Shown: positions 23,601 through 35,349, counted from the first letter of the stretch. The stretch: 64,000 nucleotides of DNA from Colocasia esculenta (GCA_014218235.1 CM024759.1:72208042-72272041), one strand, 5' to 3'. Numbers and translations are program-made. Notes: generated by a model not told the origin, from the letters alone.

Positions 23601-24313
23601 CCTTTGAGTGTGTGAGGCCTTAGGAAACCTCCCCTCATTGTTAGGCACGAATTTGGGTTGCCATGAATGCATGATTGCATCCCAATTCAACTCTAATTGC
23701 CTCTTTTTAATTTCAGCTTATTTATGGTTATGAATTTCTATGTATTTTCTAGCTTTATTTGATTTTTGGGCCAAATGTTGCCCATTGGCCCAATTATGAT
23801 AATGGGTCATCAATATATAATGTTGGAAGTCTCCCCAACACTTTTATTTAATTTTTTATTGCGTCGTATTTCCGTGTTAACGATTTTCCGACTTGTTTCC
23901 TTATTTAGACAATCAGTCGCAATAACTCTTAAACCTAGCCAAAATGATTTTTATTGAACCAAATTTCTTGATGGGTCATTAGAAGATATTATTTGAAGCC
24001 CATACATGATTTTTATTTAATTTTCTGACTTATCCAAGTACGTGTGATAATGATTTTCCGACTTATTCATGAATTACGATAATAAGTTGCGAAACACTTT
24101 AAACTTGGATGATCTGATTTTTATTGGCACAAATTTCTTTGTGAAACATTTAGTAATAATATTTAGGGTTGATTTATAATTTTTACGAAATTTTCCGATG
24201 TGTTTTAGCACACACGATAATGGTACGTATGTTTTAAATACTCCGATATTATGGAAATTATTTATTTCTATTTATCTGAATTTTTATGTAATTAAAATTT
24301 CCGGGGTGCTACA
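20685..24313 (-). repeat. LTR (5' LTR in element orientation) of the gag-only element
   Basis: It is 3,629 bp and near-identical to 15440-19076, with small indels such as a 6-bp difference near 23358. It would contain the promoter for the minus-strand gag. Confidence 0.92.
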
Positions 24314-26208
24314 TGAGAGATGGAGGAGTGAGACACATACATTCCACCTTAGACATGGGGAGATGAGTATCACGTTGCACGATGTTGCTATTTTGATGGG
24401 ATTACCAATTGATGGTGATGCTGTTGTAGGAGACACTACTTTAGATTGGACAGATATTTGCATGGCACTTTTAGGTGATGTTCCAGATATGATGAAACGA
24501 GGTTCGGTAAAATTATCTTGGTTGCGAGAGAGATTTACAGTTATCGCAGAGGATGCATCGGCAGAGGTTGTTAGACGACATGCACGAGCATACTTGTTAC
24601 ATCTTTTGGGTTGTACTATTTTCAATGATAAGACAGGAAATTCGGTGCCACTTATGTATCTACCCCTTCTAGAGGACGTAGATCGAGCTAGTAGATACTC
24701 GTGGGGTGGTGCGACACTTGGTTATCTCTATCATCAGTTGTCTATTGCATGCAAGTCGGATGCCAAGGCCATTTGTGGTTCATTGACTCTTCTTCAGGTA
24801 ATTTGTCATTTAATGCATATTTATTTTGTCTCTAACAATTTATTGCATCTTCTAAGTATTTGATTTATTTTGTAGTTGTGGTCTTGGGAGCGACTACATG
24901 TGGGACGTCCTGATATTGCAATGCATCCTTTGGCACAAGACATGCCTTTGGGTCATAGGTAAATTCAAAATATTGTGTGACTATTTAATTATATAAATGT
25001 TACTAACTCACAAATAAATTGTAGGCGGAATGTTCCAAGAGTAGAGATAAATAACCCTCGCCATATTTTGAGACTTTATAGATCAGAGCTTGATCATCAG
25101 GAGGACTACCAGGTAAACATAATGAAACCTATTGTATTGTACACATAGGATACAATACTTACACTTACACTTACATCATGCATTTTCAATACAGGTTAGG
25201 TGTGAGCCATACACTTCTGATATATTGCAGATGTTACCAGCTGTTTCTAGGCAGGCATCTCATCTTTGGTTATCTCGGGTTCCTCTCCTTTCTTTTTCTA
25301 TTGTTGAGATGCATGTTCCAGATAGAGTACTTAGACAATTTGGTAGAGTATAGCATATTCCTGGTCCTGTTGATGCATTAGATCGTGTCACCCGAAAGGG
25401 ACGTGGGCATATTGATTGGGGTAGATATTTTACACATTTTGTACAGATGTGGCATCGTCAGACAGATTACATTATACCACCGGATGAGAAGAGTGTTGGT
25501 ATTGGTAGAGTGGAGTATATGGCTTGGTATTGGTCTATCACTAGGCAGTACATTGGTCGGCCAGGTTTTACTTATGATATGCGTTATGAGTTGCGAGATC
25601 ACATAGAGAGGAGTCTGGTAGAAGGTATGAAGCATTTACATATGATGGCCTTCAGGATGATATATCAGATAGTACGTAGTCTCGATTTATAGCCATGCAG
25701 ATGTACATTGATGGTGTGTTGTCTCATGTTCAGTGGACAGATTCATCTACATCACATGCAGGACCTTTAGAGCCATGTGCAGACACACCACAATAGCCAG
25801 ATGATGCAGGACCATCTCACTGTTCTCTAGATGTTATGACAGTTTCACAGTATGGTCTATATGACGTAGGAGCTTCACAGATACTGACAGATGAGGGCAT
25901 GACAGATACACAGCCACCACAGTCTACGGTAGGTACATATCGTCGCCAGCGACGTCACAGAGGTTCGACTAGTACACTACCACAGCAGAGTCAGTCTGAT
26001 CTACTTGGAGAGACATTAGGCAGTATATCAGAGGACATGGATTCTGAGACAGCACAATCAGAGTCATGTGATGCTATTTTAGTGCATGAGACACAGTCAC
26101 AGTCGGAGACAGAGGTTGATGCACAGGAGTAGTGTCACAGCCGTGGTCGTGGTCGAGGTCGAGCATCTAGAAAGGGAAAGAAGAGATGGTTTCCACAGTT
26201 TTTTTGAG
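24314..26208 (+). pseudogene. Plant mobile domain (PMD, MAIN-like) part of the MULE gene (decayed)
   Basis: PMD proteins include the Arabidopsis MAIN/MAIL family; related domains occur in transposons, and their role there is not settled. The frame continues from 15434 across one TSD copy. RWRSETHTFHLRHGEMSITL and DVAILMGLPIDG are typical PMD wording, followed by VPLMYLPLLEDVDRASRYSW. Four likely exons follow, with introns 24798-24875, 24959-25024 and 25113-25194, all GT-AG. The exons carry LWSWERLHVGRPDIA, HILRLYRSELD and MHVPDRVLRQFG. A TAG stop near 25352 and frame changes after 25690 break it. The tail (25836-26208) is Ser/Gln/Thr-rich and ends in a basic RGRGRGR-SRKGKKR stretch. Seen together with 12646-15434, this is a transposase-SWIM-PMD chain, not two separate genes; no start codon or promoter separates them. 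Confidence 0.87.
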
Positions 26209-26695
26209 ATGATTTCTGTACTTGATATTTTTTAGTTGTGTTTTCGTGTATATATATTATTTTGATGTATTTGTGATTTAGACATGATGTATATGTGACT
26301 TAGACATCTACAAATATTTTGGCATGTTATTTGTGATTATCCTTGACATATACATAGAAATACTATCGTACAGGAACATGTACAAATAATAAAAATATAA
26401 GTGGAACAGGAGAGGTGCTGTCCATTTTTTTAAAATTAAATAATGTTTAAAATAAATAGAGGTAAGCTTACAACCATATAATTTGTTATTAATAATCTAC
26501 TTTGCTATCATATTAAAAGACTCAAATTCTAATCTAAAATCTAGACGTTGAGTTGAGAGAATTCTCTTTATATAATGATAAAACTCTTACAAATTTTCAA
26601 TATAAAATTAAATAAAAAATATAGATAATTCAACCTTGTCCAAAATTTTCAATTTTTTTGTTCAAAATCGTTCCCTACGTTCTCATGCAGACAGG

Positions 26696-26835
26696 GGCTC
26701 TGTGTTCACTCACAGAGAGCCACGCTCTGTGAACAAACACAGATAGGCCGGGGTCTCTGTTCACATTGCGCGGCCTGTCTGTGTTTTTACAGAGAGCCGC
26801 GCTCTGTGAAGTGCAGCGCGGCCTGGGAGGTTTTT
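26696..26835. repeat. Inverted repeats in the right subterminal region of the MULE
   Basis: Several copies of CTCTGTG / CACAGAG words in both orientations make overlapping stems, for example CTCTGTG-TTCACT-CACAGAG. GCGCGGCCTG recurs. A run of 15 T follows (26831-26845). No such block is visible at the left end. Confidence 0.6.
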
Positions 26836-26870
26836 TTTTTTTTTTACATATGGAGTCGACAATGCCATTG

Positions 26871-26994
26871 CCGACTCTAGAGTCGGCATTAGCAATGCCG
26901 GCTTTGGAGCCGGCAATGCAAATACCGACTTTAAAGTCGACATTGGCATTACCAACTCCAAAGCCGGCATTGCTAATGCCGATCTTATTCTCCC
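26871..26994. repeat. Subterminal dyad array, right end, 27-bp spacing
   Basis: Versions of the CCGACTTTAAAGTCGG dyad start at 26871, 26898, 26925 and 26952, exactly 27 bp apart. A weaker half copy lies one further period into the TIR at 26979. The array is the counterpart of 12067-12169. Confidence 0.87.
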
Positions 26995-27117
26995 ACCCGG
27001 TCTCCCGGTCACCAAATTGCCTACGTGGCAACTTGGTGACTATTTTGGGAATTAAATTTAAAATGTGATTAAATAAATAATTAAATAATATAATATGATT
27101 ATTTAAATAAAAAACCC
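26950..27117 (-). repeat. Right terminal inverted repeat of the MULE
   Basis: The reverse complement of this segment aligns with 11920-12090. The shared words include ATTTATTTAATCACATTTTA and ACCAAGTTGCCACGT. It ends AAAAAACCC at 27117. Confidence 0.88.
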
Positions 27118-27126
27118 ATGTCAAAA

Positions 27127-27769
27127 TCAGATACAATAAAGTCTAAAGACGATATGTAGGAGAAAGAAATTAACCCAAGAACAGAAAACATGTCATGGGC
27201 CAAATGATCGATACTCCCATATATATATGCATATATACCAGAAACTCTTGTACTCCCATTAATCATGTTTTCTTCTTACAGTACTGTAGAAGGCAGTTTT
27301 AAAGAATCAACATATTATCTTACCGCGTTAATTAATCGTGGATCATCAGATCTGGGATGATCATAGAGATCATGATCATAGACTACCCGGCGTTGTCGTC
27401 GAATAAATTGCCCAGCTCAGACGCATGGGGCAAATCTCATAGCACAATGATGCGAACTGTGAGATCCATATATATATATCTCGAATTGAAAACCTGACGA
27501 AGTTGATTGAGTGTTGCTAAATTCAACACCGACATACAAGTCAAAAAAGATTCAAACCGGGTCCGCGTGCATGATGATGGAGCAAGATCCGGGACTGCAG
27601 ATGCAGGAGAAGAGAGAGATGTCATAACTCGAGCGGACCAAAGAAGGGCACGGCCGGGGCGTAGGTGTAGGTGAAAGTGAGGTGGTGTGTGTTGGTCTTT
27701 TAATAATTAATAGAGTGTTTGGTTACATTTTTTATCAAATTTTTTCTTAAATTAAAAAAAGAAGAAAAA
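27127..27769. other. Intergenic, no gene seen
   Basis: AT-rich single-copy-looking sequence lies between the MULE TSD and the LINE. Several short ORFs are present, but none has recognisable protein wording. A GC-richer patch at 27560-27690 has no supported feature. Confidence 0.5.
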
Positions 27770-27780
27770 TAGACACATTT

Positions 27781-30700
27781 TCCCCCCTCAAAAGGTCCTC
27801 AGGCCCTCAAACCAGGAGAGTGCACCCTCCCCCCCCCACAGGAGGAGAATGTTCTCACTCCACTAGTGAAGAAAACCTGGGCCAAAATTTATAAAAATAA
27901 TCGAGCAGATCGAACATCATGGGGCATACCCCATTAAACCAATCTAAAGTGCATAAGGCCGGATTTATCAATAACCATTGGCCCCTTACAAAGATGTGGT
28001 AAAGTGTGAGCCTCTCAATAAGTTATATTTCGCCTATCCTTCACAGCCGCATTAGCAAGAGCATCTGCAAGTTGATTGGTTTCCCTATACACATGGGTCA
28101 AAGAAGAATTTCCCTGTATGAGGAGCGATTTAGCTTCCCTCCACCATCTGTAAGACAGCCAAGAGATCACTTTATCTTCCCGGAAAGAGCTAACAAGAGT
28201 TTGAGAGTCGGAGTTGATGACGGATAGCCTATAGCCTGAGGAGGTGGCCAACCTCAGTCCATCACATAAGGCACGAACTTCAGCAACCATGCTGTTTCCA
28301 AAGCCATAGAAGTGTGAAAATGCCGCATGGACATTTCCCTGGGAGTCACGGATACATCCACCACCGCCACAATCTCCAGGATTTCCTTTGCATGTTCCGT
28401 CAACATTGAGGCTGAAGTCATATAAGGGCGGGATCCAGCGAACCAGCTTGAGGATTTTGGTAGAGCATAGAGGGCCACAGCCGAACCCATGCAGAACTTG
28501 CTTATCATGAGGATTCAGATCAAACTTGAAGCGAATAGAGGATAGGGAATGAACAATGCTTGCTTTGATGTTATTAATAATAATCCCAGTATTGCTGTGA
28601 ATAGATTCAAACCTTCTTTGGCATCTTTCCTTCCAGATGTGCCAAAGCATAAGAATTAAAGTGTAGATGGAAACAAATCCAAGGGGTGACCGAGTATTGT
28701 AATTCTGCATAAAACTCCAGAGGCGGCATGTGATGTGGCTATGGAGATTAACCCTTGTAGATATAAGAGGACTGATCCAACGCCAAAGATTTGAAGCAAT
28801 ATCACTATGAATAAAGAGGTGATCCATGTCTTCAAAGGTAGGATGAGCACAGCAGGAGCAGCGGGACATAGTAGGAATACCAGTTTCAGCAATACGTCCA
28901 TCGACAGGGACAGCTCGGTTGAGGATTTTCCAAGCAAACAAGGAAGCTCTTTGGTAAAAAGATTTGTGCCATATAGTGACAAGAGTCGGCCTATGAACTC
29001 CCTTCGGCCTGATCAGATTATAAGCCGTGTTAGAAGTAGAAATCCCATTGCTAGATGGCACCCATACACACCCGTCCTCATCATTTGTGAGATGGATCCC
29101 ATTCAAAATGCAGTGAGGAATAACAGTCCTAAGGGGGTGGGAGGCGGTGGTCACCACCTCATTCAGAGTGACGTTCCCAGACTGGTGATTCAAATGGATA
29201 ATATCAGTGAGAGGAGAGTCCCCAATCCAGGCATCTTGTAAGATATTGATCTGCCTTCCATTACCATGGACCCACCTAGTATTCTCTCTGAGAATCTTAA
29301 TAGCTTCCATGTACACAATTTTTGGGATCCCAGGGATGCTAGTTGAACTTTCAAGGGAGTAGCGATTTCTAGCATAAGAGGCCCAAAGTGAGAATCCTTG
29401 TTTGATATTCCAAAGATTTTTGATGGCCAAGGAGAGTTGCACATGCCAAAGACTACGAACCCCCAAGCCTCCTTCCGAAAATGGTCTCTGGATTAAGGAC
29501 CAAGCAACCCAGTGGCGACGGTGAACACCCTCAGAACCATCCCAGAAGAAGTTTGCAGCTGCTCTTTCAATGTATGAAATTATCGATTTGGGTATGTAGG
29601 AGACAAAAGCCAAATAAATAGGAAGGGAGGATATAACAAAGTTTATAAGGGTGATTCTTCCAGCTTGAGACAATAATTTAGACTTCCAAGTGTGTAGCTT
29701 GCTGCTCACTTTATCAATAAGCGAACTATAATCCATCACCCTTAGTCTGCCCGGCTTCAGTGGCACACCGAGATAGGTAGAACCCCAGTTTTCTTAGAAT
29801 ATCCCGTCACTTGGTTGATCTTCTGAGCGGCCTGAGCAGAGGCCTTTGCAGCAATCATGAAACAACTCTTGTTAGCATTAATATACTGGCCAGAGGAAGA
29901 AGAATACTTGTCTAAAAATTTAGTCAGTCTTCTAACATTACAGATGTTCCCATTCACAAAGACCAGTGTGTCATCAGCATAAAGGAGGTGGGAAGGGGGT
30001 GGGCTACCCCTGGGGCCATAGTAAGAGAGAAGGTACCCAGACTCCACCATGTGCTTAATACCTCCACTTAAAGCTTCCTCCATGATGATAAACAAAGCTG
30101 GTGCGATGGGGTCCCCTTGGCGCAGACCCCTAGAAAATTTGAAGTAGCCAGCCGGCGAACCATTAAAGATAACAGAAAACCAGCAGTTGGAAATCATCAT
30201 GCCAATAAATGATATAAATCTGGAGGAGAATCCAAAACTCTTAAGAACTGAAAAGAGAAAATTCCATTCAACACTGTCATATGCCTTTTTAATGTCAAGT
30301 TTAAAAATGACATTGTTTCCTCTAATCTTTCGGCCAATATCACGGACCAACTGACGAGCCATAGAAACATTATCCAGAATGGATCTGCCTTTAACAAAGG
30401 CGCCTTGCTCTTGAGAAATTATCAGAGGGAGAATAAAAGTTAATCTGTCACATAAAATTCTGGAGACAATTTTGTATGAGAAATTGCATAAACTTATTGG
30501 CCTGTAGTCATTAAAAGAAATCGGACTAACAATTTTTGGGATCAAGGCAATATGAGTGGATGTAGTACTCTCGGAAAAGGAAAACCACTGAAAAAACCTT
30601 GAACAACCTTGAGAATGTCATCCCCCACAATGTCCCAACAGGATGTGTAGAAGGAACCAGTGAAACCATCTGGCCCAGGGGCACTGTTGCCATTCAACGC

Positions 30701-31835
30701 CCATACAGCCCCGTTTGACTTCATCCAACTCCGGTGTTTTACATAAAGCCTCATTCTGCTTAGGTGTAATGAGGTTAGGGATGACAATAAGAAGGGATTC
30801 ATCAACCGTAGTGTTTGCCGAACAAAGAAGAGATTCAAAGTACTTAGTAGCCTCCTTAGAGATTAACTCCCGGTCCTCGGACCAGCACCCATTCACTTGA
30901 ATTCTGTGGATTTTATTCCTTCTTCTATTGCCCTGAACCACTGCATGGTAGAAAGCAGTGTTTTTATCTCCATCATCCAGCCACTGGAGTCTAGCCTTTT
31001 GAACCCAAAAAATCTCTAAAGAGCGAGTATCCCTTTTAAGATTAGCATTTTCTAATTCCAGAGAGGAGCGATTAGCTACAGTGGGATTATTATCAAAGTC
31101 TTCTTGTCTATCCTTGACCTCAGCCTCCGATATGTTAACATTTGCATTAATGTCACAAAATTCAGATTTGTTCCATGAACGAAGAGCATACCTCATAGCC
31201 TTCAATTTAAGTTGGAGATTAAGAAAATGGTTTGGATGGTCGCCTCCAGATTCCCTCCAGGCAGTAAGCACGGTGCTTTTAAAGGAATCATGAGTAGTCC
31301 ACATGGTTTGGAAAGTGAATTTGGAAGGCCCTCTGGAAGAGATAACACAGGACGCCATAAGGGGAGCATGATCAGAAGGGCCTCTTACAAGATGTCTGAC
31401 CTGAAAGCCTGGAAAGGAAGACTCCCAGAGGCTATTAATGAAAAACCTGTCCAGTCTTGCTTTAACAGCCGCTAAACCAGTTCTTTTGTTCGACCAGGTG
31501 AACTGGGGTCCAACATAACCCGCATCAGAGATAGATGAAGCAGAAATGCAAGCATTCAGGTCCATCATAGCCTTGAGACTAGGTGGTCGGCCACCTCTCT
31601 TCTCAACAGGAGAACTCACACAATTAAAGTCGCCACCAACAATCCAAGGAACAGTAACAGTAGAGGACGAACTAAGTATTTCATCATAGAGATTGCGTCT
31701 CTCATTAACGCTGCAGGAGGCATACACGAAAGTGACCATGTAGTGGGTGATGTTATTGTTCAGAATAGAATAAGTTATATGCTGGGTACTGTATCTAACC
31801 ACCTGAACAGATTGGTTGCGCCAGAAAATCCATAG
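27781..31835 (-). mobile_element. 5'-truncated L1-type LINE with RNase H
   Basis: A non-LTR retrotransposon copies its RNA directly at a nicked target site. This copy reads on the minus strand and starts inside the endonuclease domain; ORF1 and the 5' end are missing, the usual result of incomplete reverse transcription. A candidate target duplication, TAGACACGTTT (31836-31846) and TAGACACATTT (27770-27780), differs by one CG-to-CA change. The 3' end shows only a few A residues instead of a long poly(A), so the exact ends are tentative. The protein is described at 28015-31835. Confidence 0.8.
28015..31835 (-). pseudogene. LINE ORF2: endonuclease, reverse transcriptase, zinc finger, RNase H
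   Basis: In order on the minus strand: a partial APE-type endonuclease (VGGDFNCVSSP, FTWSNKR, ARLDRFFIN, PSDHAPL); reverse transcriptase with APGPDGFTGSF, FNDYRPISLCNFSYKI, KLDIKKAYDSVEW, GLRQGDPIAPALF and the YADD active site (about 29960); the zf-RVT region with WHKSFYQRASLFAWKILNRA and a C-x2-C cluster; and a C-terminal RNase H with NVDGTCKGNPG, AEVRALCDGL, NSDSQTLV and NQLADALA, which keep the Asp-Glu-Asp-Asp residues. Frameshifts near 30720, 30570 and 29785 split the ORF into three pieces. A C-terminal RNase H of this type is found in some plant L1-clade LINEs. The final 583-aa stretch is open, so the decay is modest. Confidence 0.9.
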
Positions 31836-31909
31836 TAGACACGTTTGATAAGTAATTTTTTATTTTAGGAAAGAAATTTTATCTCATATAAATCTCTCCA
31901 AAAAAGTAT

Positions 31910-32206
31910 AGATTATTATTATTATTATTTTTGAAAACACACTCTCTCCCGACTGCGCCCACCCCCCCTCGACCCCTCCTCCTCCCCCCGCCGACGCCCC
32001 CTCCTCCTCCACCCCCCTGCCCCACGCCCTCCCTCCTCCTCCACCCCCCTGCGCCACGCCCCCTACACCCCCCTTCTCCCCCCGTCGACGCCCCCTCCTC
32101 CACCTCCACCCTGTGCCGCACCCTCCTCCTCCTCCTCCTCCTCCCCCCGTGCCCCCTCCTCCTCCCCTGCCAGCCCCCCCACCCCTCCGCACTGGCGACC
32201 CTTTGC
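31910..32206. repeat. ATT microsatellite and C/T-rich low-complexity tract
   Basis: An ATT run (31911-31930) is followed by about 260 bp of almost pure pyrimidine built of CTCCTCC, CACCCCCC and GACGCCCC words. The long proline- or glycine-rich ORFs it gives on either strand are composition artefacts. It separates the LINE from the solo LTR. Confidence 0.75.
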
Positions 32207-32210
32207 CCCC

Positions 32211-35199
32211 CTTAGCAACTCTAAAAATTTAAATATCAATAAATAAATTAAATTAAAAATTATGAATAATTAAAACCCAATAAGCAAAAGCAAGTGATGG
32301 GTTATCCAAGATGGTCCATACATGGATTAATGGGCCCAAAAGCTAGAGCCTAATGATGAATGGGAGATATTTTAGCCTAATTTCGTACCTAAATTATTAA
32401 TAAATTAAGAAGGGTTAAGATAATTATGATTTTAACTCAAAATATCTTAAAAAGAGTCCCAGGCCCATCCTAACCCCTTGCCCACGAATCTAGAGCCCAT
32501 CCCTTACCTATTGGAAGGATAAATGCTAGGAAATGTGGGTATGGGAAATTCGGTGTTGGAGGAGAAGGAAGAGTTTTAAGTAAATATGAGACTTTAAACA
32601 TACAAATAACCCTCCATTTCGTCTCTAGCCGACCCTAGACACCTACTGGAACTTGGAGAACGAGGAAGAGGAGCATTTGGATGTGGAGATTAAGGAGGAG
32701 AAGGCTAGGAACGAAAGCTTCTCCAAGTTCTTCACCTTTCTTGCCCTAGGATTCAAAGCGTTCAAAGGTAGGCAATCTCTCGAGCAAAAACCAATTAAAT
32801 TCGACCATAGAAAGACCATGATCCTCTCTTCAAAAGCCCCATATTTTTCCCAATTTTTATCATGCCGATTAGGAGTATTTCATGCTCCAAGTCCTATTAA
32901 GAACTTGTACCCGACTTGTCTTGTTCACCTTAAATCCATGTCTATACTTGACTTTGTGCCTTGAAATTTTTATCATACATGCTACATGATGTCAAGGATC
33001 GAATGACACCATTTTCTCCAATTTCTATCAAGTATCCTATTCGAATTAAATCGTTTTCCATCAATTTGCATGATTTTTAGTTCATCATAAGGAACCTATT
33101 GATAGCATGATTAAATCATGATGGAAGCCTAATTACTTATCACTGTTGATACATCTACATGTCTAGTTTCGTTTGAAACTGATTTCAGAATTTTTCGTTA
33201 TGTATACGATTTGATATTGAATTTTAAAGGCCCCTATGTCAAGTCCTTGGAGGATTAGATCGCAACCCAAAGTGACCCAAATCACTTTTGGGGTTCAGCC
33301 AGGGTCTCTGAGAACGCGACGGCCCGACTGGTGAGTTTTTCACCCTGGACGCGACATAGGCCTACATCACGACATGAACGCGACGGCTCGACTTGTCGCG
33401 TTATGTCTGTCCTATATCGATTGTCTAGAATGCTCTGACGTCTTGTTTATGGACCGATTGAATCAATTGGTCTGACCTAGTTCTTGTGAACTCGACCGAC
33501 CTACCCATCGTGATTTGAACGCGACAGGTACCCCCGTCACGATTTGAATGTCTTCCAGAAACCCTAATTTTCCATGCAAACCATGATAATTAATGCTCCC
33601 TAATCATGTTTAACCCCTATATTACCTGGTTATGAACAATACAACATGATAATTGATTTTTTGAGAATAATCACATGATTTCATTAATTAAAATGTGTGC
33701 ACAACCCCCCATGATATCGTTGATTCTCTTACACATGCACACACTAAACATAAATCTCTGCCATGAGACTTTACTGAAATTACTTAATAACATATCTAGT
33801 AATTAAGAGTAATTATTCATATAAATTTCCCTATTTTATTAAATGAACTTGTCTTCGTTGTATCACTTGAATTAAATACCGCTATCGCGTCCCTCTACCT
33901 TCGAGCACTTAAGGCATAATGGACAATTGTTTTTATATACACTTCTATCTTGGCTTGGACGAGCTCTTCGTTGGGAATACCCTAACAGGATCAGGAACTC
34001 CTTGTCAAGGCCTCCGTAAGACTCCTTGGATTTGACGAACGTTCATTGCCGACGATCGGGTTGTACCATCAATACCTATTTTACCCTTAGGATCAACATG
34101 ATCCAACGGCCTTAGTTTGTTCTCTCTTACCTTGAGGTCATGCCGGACCTCTGGCTTGTGTTCGTAGAACGGTTATTGGAAGGTTGTGACTTCTACTAGA
34201 CTACCGGCACACGACCATGTGTGTTGTGCAACTGTTACTATTGCCTATTTAATGATGATTTACGAATGTAACCCTCGATCTCATCTACTATCCTATTTCT
34301 CTCATCTGATCACGTTCTCTCTATACTCTCATCTATTCATTAATTACTCTCATCTATTCTTGCTACTCTATTTGGCCATCCATTTGATTGTCTAAGATAA
34401 CAAACATAACCATGACATGCAACATTATAGAGGGCCCGATTTGGTCCTAGGAGGTGCGTCTGAAAGGCTATAACTCGCGGGGGTTTAATGATCAGGGTAT
34501 ACGACATAATACTCAAGTGCCATACTATCAAGATTTAATCGAAGACAATTTATCACAATACTATGTTCTCTTGGTTGACAAGAAGATCGACCAAATGTGC
34601 TATCTCGACTAGTGCATTTTTGTGTAAACGTTACATGCTATCTTGCGTTATATGGCCAATCTGTTATCATGCTAGTTGTGCTATTTTCATGTGAAAGTAC
34701 TATTATTCTCTTGCTATCATGCAACATTACTCTTTTGACTATACGTGATCGTTCTCTATAATTATCCTGCTTGACAAGACATTAATCACTTAAAGCATGC
34801 ATGTTTATATGAGATATTAAGTCCTACTAGGAGATTATCGTTCATCCTGTGCTATTTATTTCATGTGTTTCAGGTGAGTCTGATGGGGACTACCACATGC
34901 ACGAGGATGGGGATAAGGAAGTGCAAGAGTGACCAGTCTTTTCGACAACCAAAGCTTTTAGTAGTCAATTAGATGGATAGTTAGTTGTAGTTGTTTGATT
35001 TGAATAAAGTTCTCTGGGCCCATAGTTTTGGCTCTGAATTAGTGAATGCAATAGAGGATTAATGGAATTATTAATAAAGTTGAATCGTATAGCATTATTC
35101 CAAATTATTCCAATTTGTGTAATAGTTTGATGTCTATTTCGCACTCTATACTATTTATTTAACTGTTTATCACTCTGTTATTCTGCGTCAGGGCATTAC
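32211..35199 (+). mobile_element. Solo LTR of family A, about 3.0 kb
   Basis: From TAGCAACTCTAAAAATTTAAA near 32213 to GGGCATTACA at 35199 it follows the LTR at 49323-52306 in order and length (2,989 against 2,984 bp). Shared landmarks are the GGGCCCGATTTGGTCCT word, the GCCTCCGTAAG block and the GCGTC-GGG end. The 5' terminal TG is altered. CCCCC lies on both sides, but the flank is C-rich, so the duplication is not diagnostic. No internal element sequence follows. It holds a GTCGCGA hairpin at 33377-33402. Confidence 0.75.
33377..33402. repeat. GTCGCG hairpin in the family A solo LTR
   Basis: AACGCGAC (33377-33384) pairs with GTCGCGTT (33395-33402) around a 10-nt loop. It is one of several such hairpins across LTR families. 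Confidence 0.8.
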
Positions 35200-35349
35200 A
35201 CCCCCCCCCCGCCCATTGCCTGTCACAGAAGCCCCCCCCGTCACTTTCATTATAAAAAAACAATAGTGAAAAGTGTCTACCAAACATGTCTTCATAAATT
35301 TTAAAATGTATACTAATATTACCAAACAAATAGTAATAATTTACAATAG
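35200..35349. other. Unassigned spacer between two LTR pieces
   Basis: It starts with a C run (35200-35211), then carries AT-rich sequence. It is not homologous to the adjoining LTRs by eye. It marks the truncation point of the gypsy A 5' LTR. Confidence 0.45.

Larger units (their letters stand above)
15440..24313 (-). mobile_element. Gag-only, non-autonomous Ty3/gypsy-type element (TR-GAG-like), 8.9 kb
   Basis: Two LTRs of about 3.63 kb flank an internal region of only 1,608 bp. The element starts TGTCACGTCCCGAG, ends GGGGTGCTACA and is flanked by TGAGA (15435-15439 and 24314-24318). On the minus strand it has a primer-binding site for initiator Met tRNA, one intact gag and a polypurine tract, but no protease, RT, RNase H or integrase. 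The LTRs look nearly identical, with sporadic substitutions and small indels, so insertion is recent. It sits in the PMD exon of the MULE gene; removing it and one TSD restores the frame across the junction. Mobility would need enzymes from a related full-length element. This layout fits the class described in plants as TR-GAG. Confidence 0.93.
11920..27117 (+). mobile_element. Mutator-like element with transposase-PMD gene, interrupted by a gag-only LTR element
   Basis: The ends are inverted copies: GGGTTTTTTATTTAAATAAT at 11920 is repeated in reverse complement up to 27117, and the match continues for about 170 bp at roughly 85% by eye. A perfect 9-bp duplication ATGTCAAAA flanks it (11911-11919 and 27118-27126), the length typical of Mutator. 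Without the nested LTR element (15440-24313 plus one TSD) it is about 6.3 kb. It holds a GC-rich leader exon, an intron (12477-12643) and a decayed gene for a MuDR-type transposase continuing into a plant mobile domain. Both ends carry arrays of short dyads. The stops make it non-autonomous now. Confidence 0.93.

Noticed and set aside
31884..32215. Long Gly- or Pro-rich ORFs
   Set aside because: They arise from the C/T-rich low-complexity tract and have no domain wording.
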